Counted from the first letter of the stretch, positions 1-7,521 are shown. The stretch: 13,913 nucleotides of DNA from Candidatus Krumholzibacteriota bacterium (GCA_030672805.1 DAOVFR010000032.1:1-13913); one strand, 5' to 3'. A program made the numbers and translations. The notes: generated by a model from the sequence alone, not told the origin.

Positions 1-1151
1 AGGTTCGCCACGCCGCGCGCGGCGACTAGCCCCAGAAAGATGCCGATGACGCCGCCCGTCCCGGTGAGAGTCGTAGCTTCGATGAGAAACTGCTGCAGGA
101 TGTCCCTGCGCTTTGCACCCATGGCCATCCTGATACCGACCTCCTTGGTTCGCTCCGTAACCGAGATCAGCATGATGTTCATGACCCCGATCCCGCCGAC
201 CATGAGCCCTATCGATGAAATGACGACAAGAACAACGCCGATATACTTCGTGATATCGGAAAGAAGCTCCCTGAACGCTTCCGACGTGGTGATCCAGAAA
301 TCGTTCCGGTCGCCCGGACCCAGCTTTCGCCGTACCCTTAGAAGAGCTGTCATCTCCTCCTTGACCTCATCGAGAGAATTCCCCGGTTTGGCCGTAACGA
401 CAATCGAGTGATCGTCGTACCTGCCTGAAAAATCCTTCTCGTACGTCGTGTACGGTATGGCGGCGAAGTTGTCGCCGAGACTGCCGATGAAGTGTTCCCG
501 CGACTCGTAGGCGCCTATGACCTCGTACTCGTTGTTCCCGATCCGTATCCTCTTGCCGATCGGGTCGCGGTTCGGGAAAAGGTCGTTCGCCGGGCCGTAC
601 CCGAGCACGACGACGCGTCTCCGCCGCTCCTGCTCGAATTGCGTATAGAATCGTCCTTCTTCTATCTTGAAATTGAACATGCCGGAGAAATTGTGCGATA
701 CACCGACGACCGAGATCAGGTTCGTCCGTTCCCCCTTGTGCCGGAGCACCCTCATTTTTCCGCCGGAATCGATCTGGAAGTCGACCTTTTCGACCGTCTT
801 GCACGTCTCCTCTATGGCGAGCGCATCCTCCCTGGTGAGCCGTTTTCTTCTCAGTTTATCCCTTTTGTCCTCATTCCCTCCCATAATGTCGTATCGCGTC
901 ACGATCAGGTACGGGCGGTTCGCCGAGAGGATGTCCGCATGGATTCGTTTGCCGAGACCGGACATTACCGTCACCATCGCAAGCACTGTCATCACGCCGA
1001 TGGCGACACCGAGGATCAGAAGACCCGAGCGCATCCGGTGCGCCCTGATGACGCCGAGCGCCTGCTTGACGTTCTCCCACCAGACCTGCCCGCCGTGCTG
1101 TTTCCCGGCCCCTGGGGCGCGTGAACCCGTTTTTCCGTTCTCGGTGTTCAA
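1..1151 (-). CDS. MacB/FtsX-type ABC transporter permease, second copy (3' end cut by window edge)
   Basis: Inner-membrane permease of the MacB/LolC/FtsX family, without a fused ATPase domain. The frame is open from a TTG at 1151 to the left edge, giving about 383 residues; roughly 50 to 60 C-terminal residues (last membrane helix and tail) should lie outside. The start is inferred: AGGAG at 1157-1161 overlaps the stop codon of the preceding permease and sits 5 bases before the TTG, and no other start precedes the family N-terminus (WWENVKQALGVIRAHRMRS). Visible parts are a first membrane helix (about residues 42-66), a MacB-like periplasmic domain (about 70-295) with the motif FPNRDPIGKRIRIG, a second helix, and the coupling segment VTERTKEVGIRMAMGAKRRD that contacts the ATPase. 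It is paralogous to, but clearly diverged from, the permease upstream, so the two probably form a heterodimer. An extra hydrophilic, Gly-rich N-terminus of about 23 residues is unusual and depends on the TTG start being right. Confidence 0.9.
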   Translation of the reverse strand, partial: MNTENGKTGSRAPGAGKQHGGQVWWENVKQALGVIRAHRMRSGLLILGVAIGVMTVLAMVTVMSGLGKRIHADILSANRPYLIVTRYDIMGGNEDKRDKLRRKRLTREDALAIEETCKTVEKVDFQIDSGGKMRVLRHKGERTNLISVVGVSHNFSGMFNFKIEEGRFYTQFEQERRRRVVVLGYGPANDLFPNRDPIGKRIRIGNNEYEVIGAYESREHFIGSLGDNFAAIPYTTYEKDFSGRYDDHSIVVTAKPGNSLDEVKEEMTALLRVRRKLGPGDRNDFWITTSEAFRELLSDITKYIGVVLVVISSIGLMVGGIGVMNIMLISVTERTKEVGIRMAMGAKRRDILQQFLIEATTLTGTGGVIGIFLGLVAARGVAN

Positions 1152-1159
1152 CCCGACTC

Positions 1160-2389
1160 CTACTCGTAATGAAGCGCCACTACCGGATCGAGCGCGGCAG
1201 CCTTGTTCGCGGGGTACGTCCCAAAAATCAGTCCTATCAGGAAGGTGACAATCAATCCGGCTGCGATCGACCACGGCGCGATGATATAGGGAAGCGGCGA
1301 GACGATCGAGATGATCGCCGCGATGGAAAATCCGAATGCGATCCCGAAGATCCCTCCAATGAGGGACAGCGTGATCGATTCGACGATAAACTGCCAGACG
1401 ATGTTCGAGCGCCGCGCCCCCAGCGCCTTGCGGAGCCCTATCTCGCGTGTCCGCTCCGTTACCGAAACCAGCATGATGTTCATGAGCACGATACCGCCGA
1501 TGACGAGTGATATCGACACGATGAAGATCAGTGCCCGGAATATCGATTTCGATATCTTTTCCCAGAGCGATACCAGATCCCTCGACGTCGAGATACTGAA
1601 ATCGTTTTCCTCTCCCGGTCGGAGACCGTGCCTGATTCGCATTGCCATCGTCGCCTCGTCGATCGCCTGCTGTAGCAGACGGATGTCACCGGTCCTTACC
1701 TTGATCCCGATCGATTCCCGCGAACCGTACGTCTTGAGATACGACGTCACCGGCACGAAGACGAACCTGTTCCTCGATTGACCGAACATTGTTCCGAGGT
1801 CCTCGACCACGCCGATGACGAGAAAGTGCTTTTTTCCGATCTTGATCTTCCTGCCGAGTGGATTGCGGTTGCCGAAGAGTCGCGTGCATACATCCCATCC
1901 CAGAACGGCGACGGAACTGCTGCGCTGGACCTCGAGACGAGAAATGTGCCGTCCCATAAGGAGTCCTGCGTTCTCGATCATCGGGTAATCCTCTGACCGT
2001 CCCCTGATACTCATTCCCTCCACCCACGCATCCCCGTATGACACCTCGTCATTCCTGCCGGCCGATGCACAGATGTACGAGGCGGACGGGATACGATATT
2101 TCAGGTACTCGAAGTCCCTGAGCCTGATCTCCCTGTTCCGTGCAAGAGCGTCGAGGAACGCGTCAAGGTCGGTAATCGCATCGAAAAAGTTGATCCGTTC
2201 GATAGTGAAGACGTTGCTTCCCTCAGCGGCCACTTTCTCGCGAACGTAATCGTCTATCCCACCGATCAGCGAGACCACGGCGATCACCGACATCGTCCCC
2301 ACGATGTTCCCGAGAAGGGTGAGAAACGTCCTCAGCTTGTTTTCCCTGAGTGCGAGCAGTGCTATCCTGATGCCCTGAAATACAAGCAT
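1160..2389 (-). CDS. MacB/FtsX-type ABC transporter permease, first copy
   Basis: Complete 409-residue inner-membrane permease of the MacB family, lacking the N-terminal ATPase of classical MacB. It has one N-terminal membrane helix (about residues 20-45), a large periplasmic MacB-PCD-like domain (about 46-280, including LFGNRNPLGRKIKIG), then three helices (about 284-308, 334-364, 368-392). Between helices 2 and 3 is the conserved cytoplasmic coupling segment VSVTERTREIGLRKALGARR, and the protein ends in the family tail DPVVALHYE. It presumably pairs with the ATPase encoded two genes upstream and with the second permease directly downstream. Such pumps use ATP hydrolysis to drive substrates from the periplasm out through TolC; the substrate cannot be read from sequence. 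The ATG at 2389 has no recognisable Shine-Dalgarno (the preceding bases are TTCTGAACA), and a GC-rich hairpin ends 9 bases before it, so translation may depend on coupling to the adaptor gene. Confidence 0.95.
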   Translation of the reverse strand: MLVFQGIRIALLALRENKLRTFLTLLGNIVGTMSVIAVVSLIGGIDDYVREKVAAEGSNVFTIERINFFDAITDLDAFLDALARNREIRLRDFEYLKYRIPSASYICASAGRNDEVSYGDAWVEGMSIRGRSEDYPMIENAGLLMGRHISRLEVQRSSSVAVLGWDVCTRLFGNRNPLGRKIKIGKKHFLVIGVVEDLGTMFGQSRNRFVFVPVTSYLKTYGSRESIGIKVRTGDIRLLQQAIDEATMAMRIRHGLRPGEENDFSISTSRDLVSLWEKISKSIFRALIFIVSISLVIGGIVLMNIMLVSVTERTREIGLRKALGARRSNIVWQFIVESITLSLIGGIFGIAFGFSIAAIISIVSPLPYIIAPWSIAAGLIVTFLIGLIFGTYPANKAAALDPVVALHYE

Positions 2390-2398
2390 TGTTCAGAA

Positions 2399-2418
2399 GG
2401 CCGGACGGGGACCCGGCC
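2399..2418 (-). promoter_or_regulatory. Intercistronic GC-rich hairpin before the first permease
   Basis: On the minus strand GGCCGG, an 8-base loop and CCGGCC form a perfect 6-bp stem in the 53-base gap between the adaptor and permease genes. No U-tract follows, so it is not an intrinsic terminator. It occupies the place just upstream of an ATG that lacks a Shine-Dalgarno. It could stabilise or protect mRNA or tune translation of the permease; this role is inferred. Confidence 0.45.
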
Positions 2419-2442
2419 GGAGGCGCAGGCGGACCTGGTCGG

Positions 2443-3699
2443 TTATTTCTTCTTGGCTTTCTTCGTCACCTTGACCCGCTGGCCGTCCTTCAGGTCCCTG
2501 ATTGCCTTGAAGTTGCCGCTAACAACCTTTTCTCCCTCCTCCAGACCGGAGACGACTTCAAAGTATTTCTGGCTCGAGATACCAATCTCGACCTCCCGGA
2601 ATTTCGCTGTACCACCTTCAATGACGAACACCCCTTCCACCTCAGCATCGCCGGACTTGGCTCCGGCTGAGTCCGGAGGCGTGTACCCCTTCAGATCCCG
2701 TTTCCGTCTCACCGTCAGACTCTGGATGGGAATGCTCAGCGCACCCTCGCGCTCGGCGACCGTGATCTCGGCATCGGCTGACAGGCCGGGCCTTACGTTC
2801 TGTATCGTGTCGGTTATCGTCATCACCACGTTGAAATCGACGCCCTGCTGGCCGGAAACCGAGGATGAGAGGATCGGACTGTTGCCGATCTCCGTAACAA
2901 CCGCCTGGTACGAGGTGTCGGGAAATGCGTCCAGCGTCACCTTCGCTTTGTGGCCGAGCCTGATATGGACGACCTCCGTCTCGTCGACCTCGATCTCCGA
3001 CTCTATCGTGGAGAGATCGGCTATTGTCATAAGCACCGTACCCGGGTTGTTGAGCGTGCCCATGATGGCAATCTCGCCTTCCTCGACGTTCAGGCGCGTC
3101 ACGACACCGTCCATGCCGGCGGTTATTGTCACTTCCTTCAAGTTGTGCTCCGCGCTCTCGAGCAGCGCCTCCTGCTGAGCGATCAGAAAACGGGCGGCCT
3201 CATGGTTCGCCACCGCGATCTCATGGTTCGCCTTCGCCGTTTCGACCTCCTGATCGGTGAGATACCCCTGGTTAAAAAGTTTCTTCGTCCGTTCGAACTC
3301 GTTCTTTGTCATATGGACCCGGGCGAACGTCTCCCTTTCGTTTGCACGGGCCGATTCGAGCGCGGCCTTCAGCTGCGATACGGTCGATTCAAGCTGGATC
3401 GGATCGATCTGAATGAGAAACTGTCCCTTTTTCACGTAATCGCCTTCCTTGACAGCGACCCTTGTGACCTTTCCGATACTGCTCGCGCTTATATCGACCT
3501 GCCGTTTGGGACGGATGCTGCCCGAGGAGGATATGACCATGGAAATATCACGTAACTCGACCACCTCGACCTGTACGGGGAGTGACTTGCCCCGTTTCGC
3601 GCGCATGTTCACAGCGACGAGGATCGCGACAACCACCACGATCAATATCAAGATAAGATATTTCTTTCTTGAACCTTTCGGACGCCCTCTTTCCATCAT
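2443..3699 (-). CDS. Periplasmic adaptor (HlyD/MacA-type membrane fusion protein)
   Basis: 418-residue membrane-fusion protein linking an inner-membrane ABC permease to a TolC channel. A basic cytoplasmic N-terminus (residues 1-13) precedes one membrane anchor (about 14-31, very rich in I, L and V). A lipoyl-like half follows (about 68-100, with ISASSIGKVTRVAVKEGDYVKKG), then an alpha-helical hairpin of coiled-coil character (about 104-188), and the second lipoyl half (about 189-210, GMDGVVTRLNVEEGE). Beta-barrel and membrane-proximal domains occupy about 230-415, with VRPGLSADAEI and a Lys-rich tail (VTKKAKKK). Two ATGs lie in tandem at 3699 and 3696 behind AAGGGGGA; spacing slightly favours the second, which changes the protein by one residue. 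It lies between the ATPase and the permeases in the operon, as expected for a MacA-like partner. Confidence 0.95.
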   Translation of the reverse strand: MMERGRPKGSRKKYLILILIVVVVAILVAVNMRAKRGKSLPVQVEVVELRDISMVISSSGSIRPKRQVDISASSIGKVTRVAVKEGDYVKKGQFLIQIDPIQLESTVSQLKAALESARANERETFARVHMTKNEFERTKKLFNQGYLTDQEVETAKANHEIAVANHEAARFLIAQQEALLESAEHNLKEVTITAGMDGVVTRLNVEEGEIAIMGTLNNPGTVLMTIADLSTIESEIEVDETEVVHIRLGHKAKVTLDAFPDTSYQAVVTEIGNSPILSSSVSGQQGVDFNVVMTITDTIQNVRPGLSADAEITVAEREGALSIPIQSLTVRRKRDLKGYTPPDSAGAKSGDAEVEGVFVIEGGTAKFREVEIGISSQKYFEVVSGLEEGEKVVSGNFKAIRDLKDGQRVKVTKKAKKK

Positions 3700-3735
3700 T
3701 CCCCCTTCTATACTATCACCGTTCGATGAGCATCA

Positions 3736-3749
3736 CCGCCTGCCGGCGG
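3736..3749 (-). promoter_or_regulatory. Intercistronic GC hairpin between ATPase and adaptor genes
   Basis: On the minus strand CCGCC, GGCA loop, GGCGG form a compact 5-bp stem starting 5 bases after the ATPase stop codon. There is no following U-run. It resembles mRNA 3'-end stabilisers or processing sites found between genes of unequal expression; the function is inferred only. Confidence 0.35.
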
Positions 3750-3754
3750 ATGAC

Positions 3755-4438
3755 TCACGTGGCCAACCTCTTATCCGACTCGATCTTGCCGTCGAGAAGC
3801 TTTATGATGCGCCCGGTATGCTCGGCGATATATTCCTCATGCGTAACAATGACAATTGTGTTTCCGGCATCATGAATTTCCTGGAAGATCGACATGATCT
3901 CCTCACCGGTGCGGCTGTCGAGATTGCCGGTCGGCTCGTCGGCGAGGATGATCGACGGGTGGTTCACCAGCGCACGCGCGATGGCGACCCGCTGCTTCTG
4001 GCCTCCGGAAAGCTCGTTCGGCCGATGGCCGGCCCGGTCGGTGAGCCCGACCGCTGCAAGCGCCTCTTCCGCCCGCCTGCGCCGCTCCACGGCCCCGGTG
4101 CCGCTGTAGATCAGCGGCAGCTCGACGTTCTGCAGCGCCGTCGCCCTTGGAAGCAGGTTGAACGTCTGGAAGACAAACCCGATCTCCTTGTTTCTGATAC
4201 GGGCCAGCTCATCGTCGCTCAGGTTGCTGACCTCCTGGCCGTTCAGGTAGTATGTCCCGTCGGACGGCGTATCGAGACAACCGAGAATATTCATGAAAGT
4301 CGATTTTCCCGATCCCGAAGGTCCCATAATGGCGATATATTCATTATTATCGATCTCGATATCGACACCCGCCACCGCATTGATCGTCTGGATCCCGACC
4401 TCGTAGATCTTCTTGACTCCGCATACCTTGATCAGCAT
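3755..4438 (-). CDS. ABC transporter ATPase, MacB/LolD type
   Basis: 227-residue stand-alone nucleotide-binding subunit. All catalytic elements are visible: Walker A GPSGSGKST (residues 39-47), Q-loop VFQTFNLLPR (Q91), ABC signature LSGGQKQR (143-150), Walker B IILADEP with catalytic E168, D-loop GNLDS, and switch histidine VTH (H200). The spacing and the GFVFQTFNLL and DEPTGNLDS wording are typical of the LolD/MacB/FtsE subfamily, and the length matches LolD. It should power the two permeases encoded downstream. The start was placed at the ATG 4438 because GGGAG lies 7 bases upstream; the frame extends further only through a TTG that would overlap the end of the TolC-family gene. The gap to that gene is 26 bases, consistent with one operon. 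Confidence 0.96.
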   Translation of the reverse strand: MLIKVCGVKKIYEVGIQTINAVAGVDIEIDNNEYIAIMGPSGSGKSTFMNILGCLDTPSDGTYYLNGQEVSNLSDDELARIRNKEIGFVFQTFNLLPRATALQNVELPLIYSGTGAVERRRRAEEALAAVGLTDRAGHRPNELSGGQKQRVAIARALVNHPSIILADEPTGNLDSRTGEEIMSIFQEIHDAGNTIVIVTHEEYIAEHTGRIIKLLDGKIESDKRLAT

Positions 4439-4464
4439 ATTCAGTCTCCCGCCGCCGCACGCGG

Positions 4465-5817
4465 TCAATCGTGAGAGATGCCCCTTCCGGTGGCCCGCCC
4501 GAGATCCGCCACGGCGATGAGATAATTACACTTGGCATCGATGACATTCGCCTTGGCCTGCGTTAACGCTACCTGTGCATCGATCGTTTCAAGCATTGTC
4601 CCCGCACCCACACGGTAACGCTCCTCCGCAAGTCTGAAATCCTCCATTGCCTGCTCGACCGTTTCCTCGGAAACCGCTATCATTTCCCTCGCCTCTTTGA
4701 TCAGAAACACGAGCGACTTGATTTCCTTGACCGCCCCCAGCTTGGCCTTCTCCAAATTGTACTCCGCGATCCGCTTGTTCGCTTTCGCCGACTTGACGCT
4801 CGAACTCGTCGCGAACCTGTCGAAAACGTTGAAGCTCAGGGACGCACCGATCGTCCACGAGTATTCGTTCTGGAAGAAGTTGAGATTATCGGCCATTTCC
4901 CTGTTGTTCCAGCGATAGTTGAACCCGGCGTCGAGTCTCGGCAGGTAGCCGCTTCTCGCCGCCGCGATGTCGGCCTTCGCCGACATGATGCTGTACTCCC
5001 GGCTCTTGAGATCGGGCCTGTTCGCACTGGCAAACCCGATTTCCCGATCGACATCAATATCAACATATGTAATGACGAGTGAAGTATCGACCGCGAACGA
5101 CCGTTCCTCATGCATGTTGAGCACCGCGACGAGGTCCTCCCTCGACAGCTCAACGGCGTTTCGCGCCTGGATGATATTGTACTTGTTGTTCGAATGAAGC
5201 ACCCGGGCCTTGAGGACATCGGCGCGAGTGGCGGAACCTACCTCGAGCAGGATCTCGGCCCTTTCGAGGTTCCGCAGGGACTGATCGAGGCTTTCCTGAG
5301 CAACGTAGAGCAGCATCCGGTTTCTGACAAGGTTGTAATAGACCCTGATCACTTCGGCCAGTATCATGTCCTTGCTGTAACGGTAATCCTCTCGAACCGC
5401 GTCACGGCTTCTCAGTGACGACCTGATCCTGTTGATGTTCCCGCTGCCGTCCCACAGCGTAAGATATGATGTCATATCGAACGAATACGATTCGTAATCA
5501 AAGCCGTCATACTGAACGGGCCGCCCCTGCGTATCGAACTGGATCGAGGAAGATGGGCCGAAAAACGCGTGACCGCTCTGAAAGGAGATGGAGAAATTCG
5601 GCAGAAGCATCCCGTAATCGGCCAGCAGACCGCTTTCCGCGTTCCGCAGACCCTCCTCTGCAATCCCGATATCGGGATTGTTGCGAAGAGCGATATCAAT
5701 GCATTCCTTGAGCGTGAGGGCCTCCCCGGCACGCAACGGATGGGCGGGCCGGGAGGCAACGATGAACACCCCGCTTGCCAGGAGAGTGAGAATAACACGG
5801 CCGGCCATACTGTTCAT
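4465..5817 (-). CDS. TolC-family outer-membrane efflux channel
   Basis: 450-residue outer-membrane factor, a trimeric beta-barrel plus alpha-helical tunnel that forms the exit duct of tripartite pumps. A signal peptide is visible (residues 1 to about 30, hydrophobic core VILTLLASGVFIVAS), followed by LTLKECIDIALRNNPDI (35-51), a typical first helix of the OEP domain. Internal duplication, usual in the family, is seen in paired motifs: VGSATRADVLKAR (193-205) and YRVGAGTMLETIDAQ (401-415), with NRPDLKSRE (266-274) opening the second repeat. Size is normal. The ATG at 5817 is chosen over a GTG at 5844 because GGAGGG (5826-5831) lies 8 bases before it and the signal peptide then begins correctly. 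It is first in the exporter operon, so the channel is made with its own ATPase, adaptor and permeases. Confidence 0.95.
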   Translation of the reverse strand: MNSMAGRVILTLLASGVFIVASRPAHPLRAGEALTLKECIDIALRNNPDIGIAEEGLRNAESGLLADYGMLLPNFSISFQSGHAFFGPSSSIQFDTQGRPVQYDGFDYESYSFDMTSYLTLWDGSGNINRIRSSLRSRDAVREDYRYSKDMILAEVIRVYYNLVRNRMLLYVAQESLDQSLRNLERAEILLEVGSATRADVLKARVLHSNNKYNIIQARNAVELSREDLVAVLNMHEERSFAVDTSLVITYVDIDVDREIGFASANRPDLKSREYSIMSAKADIAAARSGYLPRLDAGFNYRWNNREMADNLNFFQNEYSWTIGASLSFNVFDRFATSSSVKSAKANKRIAEYNLEKAKLGAVKEIKSLVFLIKEAREMIAVSEETVEQAMEDFRLAEERYRVGAGTMLETIDAQVALTQAKANVIDAKCNYLIAVADLGRATGRGISHD

Positions 5818-5833
5818 AATCACTGCCCTCCGT

Positions 5834-5843
5834 TGTACGTACA
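5834..5843. promoter_or_regulatory. 10-bp perfect palindrome upstream of the TolC-family gene
   Basis: TGTACGTACA is a perfect palindrome directly upstream of the Shine-Dalgarno of the exporter operon. It could be a half of an operator for a dimeric repressor, but 10-bp palindromes also arise by chance and no regulator gene is in the window. No convincing -35/-10 pair was found in the 145 bases between this gene and the upstream terminator. Confidence 0.2.
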
Positions 5844-5962
5844 CGTTACCCGGTTTTAATATTCGAGTCTGCTATGCCTTTTGTACGACTCAACGCCCTT
5901 CAAGGTTTCAATCCTCATGTATTAATCTATCTTTACCATAACCGCACAGTGAAATAAATCGT

Positions 5963-5983
5963 AAAAAAACCGGCATGCGCCGG
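5963..5983 (-). terminator. Rho-independent terminator of the exbB-exbD-exbD-tonB unit
   Basis: Read on the minus strand, CCGGC, GCAT loop, GCCGG is followed immediately by seven T residues: a canonical GC-rich hairpin and U-tract, 40 bases after the tonB stop codon. It separates the Ton motor transcript from the exporter operon, implying that the TolC-family gene has its own promoter. Confidence 0.88.
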
Positions 5984-6023
5984 GTATGAATCGTCGTATC
6001 TGCATAGAGGGTTCGGTGAAAAC

Positions 6024-6650
6024 TCAATGCAGCTTGAACCTGATAGGAATCGCCATGAAGGCTTTCACCGGGACGGTTCTCTGCCTCGCAGGCTTGAACC
6101 TGAATCGCCTGGCGGCCACTATCGCCGCCTTCTCCATGGCCGCAGTCACATCGGACTGGATAACGCTTACTTCCCTGACCTTTCCGTCCTCGCCCACAAG
6201 CACCCGGAGCAGCACGGTTCCCTCTATGCCCGCGGAACGCGCCAGATCCGGATATTTCGGGTTCACGAATTTGACAAGAACGGGCGGTTCGTCGAATGCG
6301 TAGAACTCCGTCGCCTGCTCCGAGGGAGGCGGGGGCGGAGGCGGCAGGTCGGCAATCTTGTCGAAGGTCGTCGGAGCTATCTCCGCATCATCGTCGACCT
6401 CATCACCCTCCTCAGCCTCCATCGGGACGGCCGGCTGTGCTATCTCCTTCGGCGGAGGGGGAATGTCGAACTGCTCCGGCAGATCGATCGCCTCGAAATA
6501 TTCCTCCCTGAGCACGTATGGTTTGAATGTTATCGGGGGCGAGAAATAGAAAACGATGAAATGTATCACAATCGCGCCCCAGAGGGAGTGCATCAGGTAC
6601 CTGTTGTATCCCTTCTTGAACTCGACGTTCCTTACAGCTACAAGAGCCAC
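6024..6650 (-). CDS. tonB: TonB energy-transducing protein
   Basis: 208-residue TonB-family protein that carries energy from the ExbB-ExbD motor to outer-membrane receptors. A short cytoplasmic N-terminus is followed by one membrane anchor (about residues 20-37) that contains a histidine (H30), as in the functionally important TonB anchor helix. A Pro-rich, acidic periplasmic linker follows (about 40-117), with PPPP at 64-67 and a run of seven prolines at 103-109. The TonB C-terminal domain spans about 122-208, with the conserved NPKYPDLARSAGIEGTVLLR, DGKVREVSV and the FRFKPA segment. The start is a GTG at 6650, supported by GGGGGAG 7 bases upstream. It is last in the exb operon, 18 bases after the second exbD, and is followed by an intrinsic terminator. 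Confidence 0.95.
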   Translation of the reverse strand: MALVAVRNVEFKKGYNRYLMHSLWGAIVIHFIVFYFSPPITFKPYVLREEYFEAIDLPEQFDIPPPPKEIAQPAVPMEAEEGDEVDDDAEIAPTTFDKIADLPPPPPPPSEQATEFYAFDEPPVLVKFVNPKYPDLARSAGIEGTVLLRVLVGEDGKVREVSVIQSDVTAAMEKAAIVAARRFRFKPARQRTVPVKAFMAIPIRFKLH

Positions 6651-6668
6651 GCGACTACTCCCCCGGCG

Positions 6669-7079
6669 TTAATGCCCTTCCTCCATGATCGATGTGAACG
6701 ATACATTCACGGCATTGGCATCCTTCAGCTGCTCCATGATATCGGAAACGAGGTGGTACTTCGCTTTGTGATCCACGTTGAAGGCGATGATGAGACCCCT
6801 GTTTTCCTCGAGCCTCGATGCGATGATCGCATGGACGCTCTCGATGCGAACGAGCTTGTCGTTTATGCTGATCCGGCTGTATCTGTCCGCCCATATATGC
6901 AAGAGCCTTTCTCTCTCCTGGTCGGCGCCCGATTCCGCACGAGGCAGTTTTATCGGAAGGCCCTCTTCCAGTTTAAATATGGTCGTTACCATGAAGAAAA
7001 TCAAAAGAAGAAAGATGATATCGGCCATCGAGGAAGTCGGGACATTGCTTCCAACGCCTTGCCTTCGAATAAACTTCAA
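6669..7079 (-). CDS. exbD: ExbD/TolR-family biopolymer transport protein, second copy
   Basis: 136-residue ExbD-family subunit: a short cytoplasmic N-terminus, one membrane helix (about residues 19-36) and a periplasmic domain. The helix carries the key proton-pathway aspartate in SMADIIFLLLIFFMVTT (D20). SM(A/S)DIxFLLLIFF is the wording usual in Bacteroidota-type ExbD. Downstream is the family LPIKLPRAES motif and the periplasmic ExbD fold. The start is a TTG at 7079, supported by AGGAG (7088-7092) 8 bases upstream and directly adjoining the stop codon of the first exbD; an ATG at 7087 is out of frame and stops after three codons. It is 39 percent or so hydrophobic in the anchor and diverges from its neighbour mainly in the periplasmic part, so the two ExbD proteins are probably not redundant. 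Confidence 0.93.
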   Translation of the reverse strand: MKFIRRQGVGSNVPTSSMADIIFLLLIFFMVTTIFKLEEGLPIKLPRAESGADQERERLLHIWADRYSRISINDKLVRIESVHAIIASRLEENRGLIIAFNVDHKAKYHLVSDIMEQLKDANAVNVSFTSIMEEGH

Positions 7080-7092
7080 CGTTCCATCTCCT

Positions 7093-7506
7093 CTATGATC
7101 CTGTTCGCATGGTTCTCAGCGAGATCACCTGGGCGCCCGCCAGACGCAGCTCGTCAAGTATATCTATCATGATACCGTAGTCCGCGTTTGGATGCGTCTC
7201 GATAACGATAACGAGCTTTTCTCCCTTTTCGAGGAGTTTCTGTTCGATGATCGCTTTGATGTCCCTGACGTTAACCGGGCCCGTTCCGCGTATGACGATC
7301 GAACCGTTATCGAATGCCTGGATATTCAACACCTTGTCCCGTTTGAGCTTAATCGTCTTCGACGATTTGCCGGGAAGGGCCATGGGAAGTCCCTTCTCCA
7401 CGGCGAACATCGTGCTGACCAGAAAGAATATAAGCAGCAGAAAGTTAATATCAGACATGGAGGCTGTGTTGAATTCCGAGCTGACCTTGCTTCTCTTCTT
7501 GATCAT
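7093..7506 (-). CDS. exbD: ExbD/TolR-family biopolymer transport protein, first copy
   Basis: 137-residue ExbD subunit of the proton-driven Ton motor. The N-terminus is basic (MIKKRSK), the membrane helix is ASMSDINFLLLIFFLVSTMF with the expected ion-pathway aspartate D19, and the periplasmic part has LPMALPGKSSK and a C-terminal ExbD fold (KLVIVIETHPNADYGIMIDI). Length is typical. The ATG at 7506 has GGAG 6 bases upstream. The gene lies 15 bases after exbB and 13 bases before a second exbD. ExbB-ExbD1-ExbD2-TonB order is seen in other FCB-group bacteria; two ExbD proteins could form a heterodimer inside the ExbB pentamer, which is inference. Confidence 0.95.
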   Translation of the reverse strand: MIKKRSKVSSEFNTASMSDINFLLLIFFLVSTMFAVEKGLPMALPGKSSKTIKLKRDKVLNIQAFDNGSIVIRGTGPVNVRDIKAIIEQKLLEKGEKLVIVIETHPNADYGIMIDILDELRLAGAQVISLRTMRTGS

Positions 7507-7521
7507 TTTCCACTCCGTCGA

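Noticed and set aside
367..1124. Overlapping open frames on both strands in the left 1.1 kb, suggesting a broken or frameshifted gene
   Set aside because: A third minus-strand frame is open without interruption from 1151 to the edge and encodes a normal MacB-type permease.
150..1510. Near-identical stretches around 168-215 and 1469-1516 as a possible mobile or direct repeat
   Set aside because: They encode the same conserved MNIMLxSVTERT segment in the two paralogous permeases; divergence elsewhere shows ancient gene duplication rather than a repeat element.
3449..4474. 341-codon plus-strand frame opposite the ATPase and adaptor start
   Set aside because: It covers the reverse complement of intact Walker A, signature and Walker B motifs; a shadow produced by codon bias.
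6027..7172. 381-codon open frame on the plus strand across tonB and both exbD genes
   Set aside because: It is antisense to three well-recognised genes, has a low-complexity Arg/His/Leu composition typical of a shadow frame, and matches no family I know.
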